Source: Asticcacaulis aquaticus (GTDB lineage: Bacteria; Pseudomonadota; Alphaproteobacteria; Caulobacterales; Caulobacteraceae). Taken from it: a DNA stretch of 64,000 nt. The notes under the pieces were generated by a model. It ran no database searches. It saw only the letters and a list, made by a program, of their open reading frames with translations, and was not told where the DNA came from. The stretch covers positions 123,752 to 187,751 of the forward strand of contig NZ_JAQQKX010000009.1 in assembly GCF_028550415.1 (NCBI RefSeq), in the 5' to 3' direction. Of this stretch, positions 58,847-64,000 are shown in pieces. Every line of letters begins with the position of its first letter. The stretch's first letter is position 1. The position numbers were made by a program, and so were the translations under genes.

Positions 58847-59445
58847 CAAAAGGTCTTTCTAATCTCAACCCAGCCGCGCTCTGTCAGCACGGCGTCGAGA
58901 CGCTGGTCGTGGGGTTCCATGGGGACTTTGGCGATTTCCTGACCGGAAAATCCTATGCCCCACAGCATCAAAGGTCTCTCCTTAACCGGTTTCACCGCCT
59001 TAAGATAGTGTAAAGCCCGGTCGTAGAATCCGCCACCATACCCCAGCCGCCCGCCCTGTTTGTCGAAGGCCAGCAGCGGCACCAGTACGATATCGGGCAG
59101 GACCTCCACCGCGTCATTCGACGGCTGCCAGATGCCGTAAGGTCCTTCGACCAGATGTGCGACCGGATCATAGGCCCGAAAGATCATTTGCAAACCTTCG
59201 GCGCTCTCGAACAAGCTCGGCAAGGCCAGCGGATAGCCCCGCGCGTGAAAACGCATCAGCAGCGGCAGCGGATCGATTTCGCTCTGCATCGGATGGAAAC
59301 CGGCAATCACCACACCCCCTTCCGGCCAGTCGCCGCGCGTCTCGAACGCATCGGCCAGCGCCTCCCCCGCCTGCGGATCGGCCACCGCCAAGGCCGCGCG
59401 GCGCGCCTTCATATCCTTGCGCAAAGCGGCTTTTACATCCTTCAC
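58846..59445 (-). CDS. 5-formyltetrahydrofolate cyclo-ligase
   Basis: The 199-residue enzyme converts 5-formyl-THF to 5,10-methenyl-THF with ATP, recycling folate. It has the basic N-terminus KDVKAALRKDMKARR, the substrate loop GYPLALPS, PDIVLVPLLAFDKQGGRLGY and GGGFYDRALHYL motif. I chose a GTG at 59445 that overlaps the ogt stop in GTGA; the frame to 59547 lies antisense-free inside ogt and is unlikely. In many proteobacteria this gene is close to the 6S RNA and zapA, as here. Confidence 0.92.
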   Translation of the reverse strand: MKDVKAALRKDMKARRAALAVADPQAGEALADAFETRGDWPEGGVVIAGFHPMQSEIDPLPLLMRFHARGYPLALPSLFESAEGLQMIFRAYDPVAHLVEGPYGIWQPSNDAVEVLPDIVLVPLLAFDKQGGRLGYGGGFYDRALHYLKAVKPVKERPLMLWGIGFSGQEIAKVPMEPHDQRLDAVLTERGWVEIRKTF

Positions 59446-59930
59446 AGCAACCGCCCGCCCTGCTCCAGTTCCAACAGATAGGCCTTGGCCTCCAGACCGC
59501 CCGCAAAGCCGGTCAGCTTGCCTGACGCGCCGATGACGCGGTGGCACGGCACGATGATCGAGATCGGATTGCGGCCATTGGCGGCCCCTACCGCCCGCAT
59601 GGCCGACGGATTACCCAGTTGCCGCGCCAGTTGCCCGTAGCTGCGGGTTTCACCGAACGGAATACCGCTCAAAGCATCCCAGACGCTTTTCTGAAACGGC
59701 GTACCCTGCGCATCGAGCGGCACGGTAAAGACGGTGCGCCGACCGGCAAAATAGTCGTTCAGTTCCTGTTCGGCCTGAGCGAGGATCGGCGTCGTGCCTT
59801 GTTCCAACGCTTTCAACGGCACACGGTCAGGCTTGTCGTCTTCCCACAATACCGCCGCCAGACCTTTATCACTGGCCACCAGAGTCAGCAGGCCTAACGG
59901 CGACGGCAGATATTTAAAAACAAAGGCCAT
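59442..59930 (-). CDS. ogt: Methylated-DNA-protein cysteine methyltransferase
   Basis: This suicide enzyme removes alkyl groups from O6 of guanine in DNA. The 162-residue product has the active-site motif IVPCHRVIGASGKLTGFAGG with the acceptor cysteine, and the DNA-binding helix SYGQLARQLGNPSAMRAVG. It has only the catalytic part, without an AraC-type Ada domain. The ATG at 59930 gives a normal start. Confidence 0.94.
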   Translation of the reverse strand: MAFVFKYLPSPLGLLTLVASDKGLAAVLWEDDKPDRVPLKALEQGTTPILAQAEQELNDYFAGRRTVFTVPLDAQGTPFQKSVWDALSGIPFGETRSYGQLARQLGNPSAMRAVGAANGRNPISIIVPCHRVIGASGKLTGFAGGLEAKAYLLELEQGGRLL

Positions 59931-59944
59931 TCCTACCTCGAATA

Positions 59945-59974
59945 CAAAAAAAAGCCTCCGGCGAACCGAAGGCC
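59945..59974 (-). terminator. Terminator of the 6S RNA transcript
   Basis: On the minus strand GCCTTCGG, TTCG and CCGGAGGC form a stem with one G-U pair followed by eight T. Confidence 0.9.
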
Positions 59975-60158
59975 TTTTAGATGTGGCGGCGCCGCGTATG
60001 AACCGTTGCGAAGCGTTTAAATCCACTCAGACCTGACAAGTCAGGTGGGAACCATGTGATAAGGACCACGGCCCTAGTCAGGGACAGCTCCCGTTCTAAG
60101 AGATTAAGGTCAGAAGGATTAGGTGATCGCTGACGTGAGCCGCAGCAAGACCCGCCGA
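59975..60158 (-). ncRNA. ssrS: 6S RNA
   Basis: 6S RNA binds sigma-70 RNA polymerase and dampens transcription when growth slows. The region lies between zapA and ogt/5-formyl-THF cyclo-ligase, the standard place for ssrS, and has no open frame. On the minus strand the 5' part GGCGTCGGCGGGTCTTGCTG can pair with the 3' part GCGGCGCCGCCACATC, and the centre has GGTTCCCACCTGA, as I recall for alphaproteobacterial 6S RNAs. TTGTAA and TAAATT with a 17-base spacer upstream give a promoter starting near 60158. The exact ends are estimates. Confidence 0.82.
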
Positions 60159-60207
60159 CGCCTAATTTAGGCCTTATGGGCACCGGTTACAAGGGGGCGA
60201 CGTCAAC

Positions 60208-60373
60208 ATCCTTCCCCGTTTACGGGGAAGGTGGCAGGGCAGCCGACAGGCTGAACTGACGGAAGGGGGATGCAGCAGTCAAAACAAACTCTGACGGTGC
60301 GGATTATAGGTGCGGCTTCCCCCTTCCGTCTGCTCGTAAACTCGCAGCCACCTTCCCCGTAAACGGGGAAGGA
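60208..60373. repeat. Palindromic element D
   Basis: A 166-base element bounded by ATCCTTCCCCGTTTACGGGG and its near-complement at the right end (CCCCGTAAACGGGGAAGGAT), each end itself a hairpin, with GGTGGC/GCCACC and GGAAGGGGGA/TCCCCCTTCC inner pairs. It separates the 6S RNA promoter from zapA and has the same plan as elements A, B and C. Confidence 0.85.
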
Positions 60374-60411
60374 TTTATACGTTCTCCAGCCTTAAACCCC
60401 AGGCAGATTTA

Positions 60412-60741
60412 TCAAACCTCGCCGACCAGCTTTTCCAGCCGTTCGGCAGCATCCGAGATCGCAAAGGCCGCCTTGCGCTCGATCTCGAACGCGCCCGCCG
60501 ACATGCGGGCCTGCGCGGACTGCGCGGCTTCGAGCTGGGTTTTAAGCTCTTCCATCTCGTCGATCAGCAGCAACGACGCCATCAGGAACAGGCGCACCTC
60601 GCCGATCGAGCCGATGTCGGAGACCACCATCTCGACGTGCTCGTCGAAGATGCGGGCCAGTTCCTGCACACGCGCTTCCTGACCGTCGGCGCACCCGACC
60701 ATATAGGGCTTGTTATTGACCTTGACGGTGACCTCGGCCAT
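60412..60741 (-). CDS. zapA: Cell division protein ZapA
   Basis: ZapA cross-links FtsZ filaments. The 109-residue product has the N-terminal domain (VTVKVNNKPYMVGCADGQEA) with HVEMVVSDIGSIGEVRLFLM and a C-terminal coiled coil. Its ATG follows the stop codon of the upstream coiled-coil gene without a gap (TAG ATG). Confidence 0.94.
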   Translation of the reverse strand: MAEVTVKVNNKPYMVGCADGQEARVQELARIFDEHVEMVVSDIGSIGEVRLFLMASLLLIDEMEELKTQLEAAQSAQARMSAGAFEIERKAAFAISDAAERLEKLVGEV

Positions 60742-61041
60742 CTACGCTGCCTGTTCGCTGAGGATGTGACGGATGTCCTTGGCGGCGACGCCCAGCGCTT
60801 CGAACGCGCCGCGCGAGGCCTCTTCCAGAAGCTTTTCGCGCGATTTCAGCGCCGCGATCTCGGCCTTGAGGCGTTCGGCCTCCGCCGCATCGACCAGATC
60901 GAGCGAATCGGCCGGCAATTCGCCCGCCTTGACCTGAAGCGCCTTGATTCGGCCTTCCAGCGCGCCCAGCGCATTGTCCAGACGTTCGACCGCCGAGGTG
61001 AGGCTGGAGCCTGCGGGCACCGTGTTCTGAGCATTTTCCAT
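60742..61041 (-). CDS. zauP: ZauP-like coiled-coil partner of ZapA
   Basis: The 99-residue protein is a coiled coil (about residues 12-45 and 50-80, AEAERLKAEIAALKSREKLL). In C. crescentus the gene upstream of zapA encodes ZauP, a coiled-coil protein that helps ZapA focus the Z-ring; this assignment rests on position, size and coiled-coil character. Confidence 0.78.
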   Translation of the reverse strand: MENAQNTVPAGSSLTSAVERLDNALGALEGRIKALQVKAGELPADSLDLVDAAEAERLKAEIAALKSREKLLEEASRGAFEALGVAAKDIRHILSEQAA

Positions 61042-61222
61042 GGCTTGTACTTTACTTCCAACGCGTCGCTTTCACAAGCCGTACAGCCTGTCAGGCGAAA
61101 AATGAACCCCGCGCCGATTTTGCTACAGTTAGATTATGGCCATTCCCCGGCAGATGGTCTAAAGGACCGCGCAAAAGCTCCCTTTCTCAGACAGTCTCTC
61201 ATATCTACAGGTACCAAAGCCC

Positions 61223-63217
61223 ATGTCCTCAGCCTCCGAAGGCCTGTTCGCCGCCAAGCCGTCGCCCGTCGTGATGGCGGATGCGATTCGCGTCCTGTCG
61301 ATGGAAGCCGTGCACCGCGCCAAGTCCGGCCACCAGGGGATGCCGATGGGCATGGCTGACGTCGCGACCGTCCTGTTCACCAAGTTCCTCAAATACGACC
61401 CGAAGGCCCCCGACTGGGCCGACCGCGACCGCTTCATACTGTCGGCCGGTCATGGCTCGATGATCCTCTATTCGCTGCTGCACCTGACGGGTTACAAGTC
61501 GGTGTCGATGGAGGATATCAAGAACTTCCGTCAGTGGGGCTCCTCCACCCCCGGCCACCCGGAATACGGCCACACGGCAGGCGTCGAATGCACCACCGGC
61601 CCGCTGGGTCAGGGTCTGGCCACCTCGGTCGGCATGGCCATGGCCGAACGTCACCTGAACGCGCGCTTCCCGGAACTGGTCGATCACCGGACCTGGGTCA
61701 TCGCCGGTGACGGCTGCCTGATGGAAGGCGTGTCGCACGAAGCCATCTCGCTGGCCGGGCGTCTGAAGCTCAACAAGCTGATCGTACTGTGGGACGACAA
61801 CAACGTCACTATCGACGGCGTGGCGACCATTGCCGAAACCGGCGACCAACTGGCCCGTTTCAAGGCCGCCGGCTGGGCGGTCAAGGCCGTCGACGGCCAC
61901 GACCACGGCAAGATCGCCGCGGCCATGCGCTGGGCGACGCAGCAGTCGAAGCCCGTCCTGATCGCCTGCAAGACCCTGATCTCGAAGGGTGCGGGTCCGA
62001 AGGAAGCCGATCCGCACTCGCACGGCTACACCCTCTTCGACTCCGACATCGAACTGGCCCGTCAGGCCATGGGCTGGACCGCCGAAAGCTGGACCGTCCC
62101 CGCGCCGGTCAAGAAGGCCTGGGAAGCCGCCGGTCGCAAAGCCGCCAAGCCGCGCAAGGCGTGGGAAGCCAAGCTGAAAGCTCATCCGAACGGTGCCGAT
62201 TTCACCCGCGCCATGAAGGGTGAACTGCCCGCCGACGCCTTCACCGCGCTCGACGCTCACATCGAAAAGCAGTTGGAGCTTAAGGCCGGGGACGCCACGC
62301 GTTCGGCCTCAGGGGCCGCGCTGGCGCAACTGGTGCCGTCGATCGACGACATGGTCGGCGGTTCGGCGGACCTGACCGGTTCCAATAACACCTTCGTCAA
62401 GGGCATGACGGCGTTTGACACGCCGAACTACGACGGTCGCTACGTCCATTACGGCGTGCGCGAATTCGGCATGAGCGCCGCGATGAACGGCATGGCCCTG
62501 CACGGCGGCGTCATCCCCTATTCCGGCACCTTCTTCGTGTTCTCGGACTACTCGCGCCCGGCCATCCGCCTAGGCGCGCTGATGAACATCCGCACGATCA
62601 ACGTCCTGACGCACGATTCCATCGGCGTCGGCGAAGACGGCCCGACGCACCAGCCGGTCGAGCATCTGGCCAGCTTCCGCGCCATGCCGAACCTTTTGAC
62701 CTTCCGCCCGGCGGACATCGTCGAAGCCGCCGAAAGCTGGAAGGCCGCGCTTCTGTCGGAAACCACGCCGTCGATCATGGTCCTGTCGCGTCAGAAAGTC
62801 CCCGCTGTCCGCACCACCGGCGGCAACCTGACCGCCAAGGGCGCCTATGAGATCCGTCCGGCGTCGGGCGAAGCGAAGGTCTCGATCTTCTCGTCCGGCA
62901 CCGAGGTTTCGGTGGCCGTCGCCGCGGCCGAGGCGCTGGAGGCCGACGGCATCCCGACCCGTGTCGTTTCGACGCCGTGCTGGGCGCTGTTCGACCGTCA
63001 GGACGCTGCCTATCAGGCCTCGGTCATCGGCACGGCTCCGGTTCGCGTCGCGGTCGAAGCCGCGGTGCAGATGGGCTGGGAGAAATTCATCGGCCTCGAC
63101 GGTATCTTCGTCGGCATGTCGTCGTTCGGCGCTTCGGCCCCGCAGGACGTGCTGTACAAACAGTTCGGCATCACCAAGGACGCCATCGTCGAAAAGGTGA
63201 AGGCAAAGCTTGCCTGA
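61223..63217 (+). CDS. tkt: Transketolase
   Basis: Transketolase transfers two-carbon units in the pentose phosphate pathway with thiamine diphosphate. The 664-residue product has RVLSMEAVHRAKSGHQGMPM, TGPLGQGLATSVGMAMAERH, the ThDP motif GDGCLMEGVSHEA to DDNNV, and the pyrimidine domain with VRVEFGMS-type VREFGMSAAMNGMALHGG and HDSIGVGEDGPTHQPVEHLA. Length fits. It is divergent from zauP, with 181 bases between. Confidence 0.97.
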   Translation: MSSASEGLFAAKPSPVVMADAIRVLSMEAVHRAKSGHQGMPMGMADVATVLFTKFLKYDPKAPDWADRDRFILSAGHGSMILYSLLHLTGYKSVSMEDIKNFRQWGSSTPGHPEYGHTAGVECTTGPLGQGLATSVGMAMAERHLNARFPELVDHRTWVIAGDGCLMEGVSHEAISLAGRLKLNKLIVLWDDNNVTIDGVATIAETGDQLARFKAAGWAVKAVDGHDHGKIAAAMRWATQQSKPVLIACKTLISKGAGPKEADPHSHGYTLFDSDIELARQAMGWTAESWTVPAPVKKAWEAAGRKAAKPRKAWEAKLKAHPNGADFTRAMKGELPADAFTALDAHIEKQLELKAGDATRSASGAALAQLVPSIDDMVGGSADLTGSNNTFVKGMTAFDTPNYDGRYVHYGVREFGMSAAMNGMALHGGVIPYSGTFFVFSDYSRPAIRLGALMNIRTINVLTHDSIGVGEDGPTHQPVEHLASFRAMPNLLTFRPADIVEAAESWKAALLSETTPSIMVLSRQKVPAVRTTGGNLTAKGAYEIRPASGEAKVSIFSSGTEVSVAVAAAEALEADGIPTRVVSTPCWALFDRQDAAYQASVIGTAPVRVAVEAAVQMGWEKFIGLDGIFVGMSSFGASAPQDVLYKQFGITKDAIVEKVKAKLA

Positions 63218-63235
63218 GCCATCTGAGACCTGATC

Positions 63236-63268
63236 AAAAAGCGCAGGCCTTAGGGTCTGCGCTTTTTT
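63236..63268 (+). terminator. Terminator after tkt
   Basis: AAAAAGCGCAGGCC, a short loop and GGTCTGCGCTTTTTT form a stem with a T-run, 18 bases after the tkt stop. Confidence 0.88.
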
Positions 63269-63462
63269 CGTGCCCTGAAACCGTTTGCCTCAAGTCCGTG
63301 TGATCGCCGGATTGGGGTTTGACGCCTTAGCCTTATGCCTATAAGGTCCCGGCCATCGACTATTTGAACTGCAACTTTGTTTTTGCGGCTTTGAGACAAA
63401 ACCGTAGCGGCGAACTTCCATTCAACTATCGAGATATCAAGTTACCATTGAAAGGGTTCGTC

Positions 63463-63672
63463 ATGAGCACAGGTACGGTTAAGTGGTTCAATTCCACCAA
63501 GGGTTATGGTTTCATTCAGCCGGACGACGGCAGCAACGACATCTTCGTGCACATCTCGGCCGTTGAGCGCGCCGGTCTGCGCGGCCTGAACGAAGGCCAG
63601 AAGGTCTCGTTCGAGCTGGCCCGCGACAAGCGTTCGGGCAAGATGTCGGCTGAAAACCTGCAAGTCTCCTAA
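63463..63672 (+). CDS. Cold-shock domain protein
   Basis: The 69-residue protein is a single cold-shock domain with RNP1 [13 protein letters not shown] and RNP2 [11 protein letters not shown], an RNA chaperone of the CspA type. AAAGGG lies six bases before the ATG at 63463; the longer frame to 63364 is in the leader, which may be a structured 5' region as in other csp genes. Confidence 0.94.
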   Translation: MSTGTVKWFNSTKGYGFIQPDDGSNDIFVHISAVERAGLRGLNEGQKVSFELARDKRSGKMSAENLQVS

Positions 63673-63700
63673 GACTTCACGGATTTTATCCAAGCTCTGA

Positions 63701-63730
63701 AAAGCCGCTCCGTCAGGGGCGGCTTTTTTG
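63701..63730 (+). terminator. Terminator after the cold-shock gene
   Basis: AAAGCCGCTCC, GTCA and GGGGCGGCTTTTTT form a stem with one G-U pair and a T-run. Confidence 0.88.
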
Positions 63731-63741
63731 TTTTACCTCTT

Positions 63742-63893
63742 ATACCTCCCCATCTTCGATGGGGAGGGGGACCGCACGAGATCGCGAAGCGATTGAGATG
63801 TGGTGGTGGGGGTTCTTGCTTACTTACGACGGTTCCTATTGAGCCTCAGCAAGATACCCCACCACCCCTTTGCTACGCAAAGCGGTCCCCCTT
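63742..63893. repeat. Palindromic element A, copy 2, truncated
   Basis: Begins ATACCTCCCCATCTTCGATG and follows copy 1 (9457) closely through GGGGGACCGCACGA, GATGTGGTGGTGGGGG, TTCTTGCT and ACTTACGACGGT. The right end stops after GCGGTCCCCCTTG, short of the expected CCTCCCC..GGGAGGTAT, where unrelated sequence begins. Confidence 0.75.
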
Positions 63894-64000
63894 GTTTGTG
63901 AGAAGGCTGCTAAGTTTGTGATGGATTGAGGCGTTGGCGCGCCCCAATCCATCTGAAGACTGGACCGATATCCCCTGAGCTTAAAGGGCTGTTGGGGAGC
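63894..64000. mobile_element. Possible left part of an inserted element
   Basis: From about 63894 the palindromic element is replaced by other sequence that includes TTTGTGA twice and an inverted repeat ATGGATTG (63921-63928) / CAATCCAT (63945-63952) around GGCGCGCC. This could be the end of an insertion sequence that continues beyond the window; no transposase is visible here. Confidence 0.3.

Overview
The window reads as chromosomal DNA of a GC-rich alphaproteobacterium of the family Caulobacteraceae, probably near Asticcacaulis or Caulobacter. This rests on a Caulobacter-type FtsZ with a long Pro/Gln-rich linker, a ZauP-ZapA pair next to 6S RNA, GANTC (CcrM) sites and CtrA-like and DnaA-like boxes in front of ftsZ and ftsQ, and PHA genes with a PhaR repressor. 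The species assignment is inference. Most of the window is ordinary housekeeping DNA; the accessory material is one AT-rich two-gene island, a toxin-antitoxin pair and a dispersed set of palindromic elements.

Layout. 1-3.4 kb: polyhydroxyalkanoate genes phaB (cut by the window edge), phaA and divergent phaR. 3.4-9.5 kb: membrane and glycosyltransferase genes (a GT2 and a divergent ArnT-like enzyme) and a DUF1800/DUF1501 secreted pair. 9.6-12.8 kb: a Gdx/SugE-type exporter, two tandem 24-residue membrane peptides, a PhyH-type oxygenase and fumC. 13.1-14.7 kb: an AT-rich island with a soluble protein and a four-helix membrane protein whose reading frames overlap. 14.8-23.2 kb: ABC exporter, MAPEG protein, Lys/Ala-rich protein, prmA, aminopeptidase P and small envelope proteins. 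23.3-34.0 kb: a large minus-strand block ftsQ-ftsA-ftsZ-lpxC-bamD-recN-ligA (division, lipid A, outer-membrane assembly, DNA repair). 34.2-34.9 kb: a MntA/HepT-type toxin-antitoxin pair. 34.9-46.6 kb: a second minus-strand block ruvC-ruvA-ruvB-ybgC-tolQ-tolR-tolA-tolB-pal-cpoB-tilS-ftsH (recombination, envelope constriction, tRNA modification, membrane proteolysis). 46.7-56.6 kb: hypothetical envelope proteins, a GNAT enzyme, a GreA-type factor, ettA, fRMsr, and a lipoprotein plus beta-helix operon. 56.7-61.0 kb: yebC, ymdB, a 5-formyl-THF cyclo-ligase, ogt, 6S RNA, zapA and zauP. 61.2-63.7 kb: transketolase and a cold-shock protein. The window ends in a palindromic element that looks interrupted by foreign sequence.

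The two large blocks together build and constrict the division septum: FtsQ/A/Z and ZapA/ZauP make the cytoplasmic ring, Tol-Pal-CpoB pulls the outer membrane in, and LpxC, BamD and FtsH supply and control outer-membrane parts.

The most interesting signals are: the AT-rich two-gene module (candidate defence or effector system); the palindromic elements, one of which is translated in frame inside tilS while others provide stop codons or a ribosome-binding site to neighbouring genes; a hairpin family with compensatory base changes beside fts genes; a dense ftsZ control region; twin micropeptides; and two genes (the Gdx exporter and a SHOCT-like gene) whose Shine-Dalgarno sequence is locked in a hairpin.
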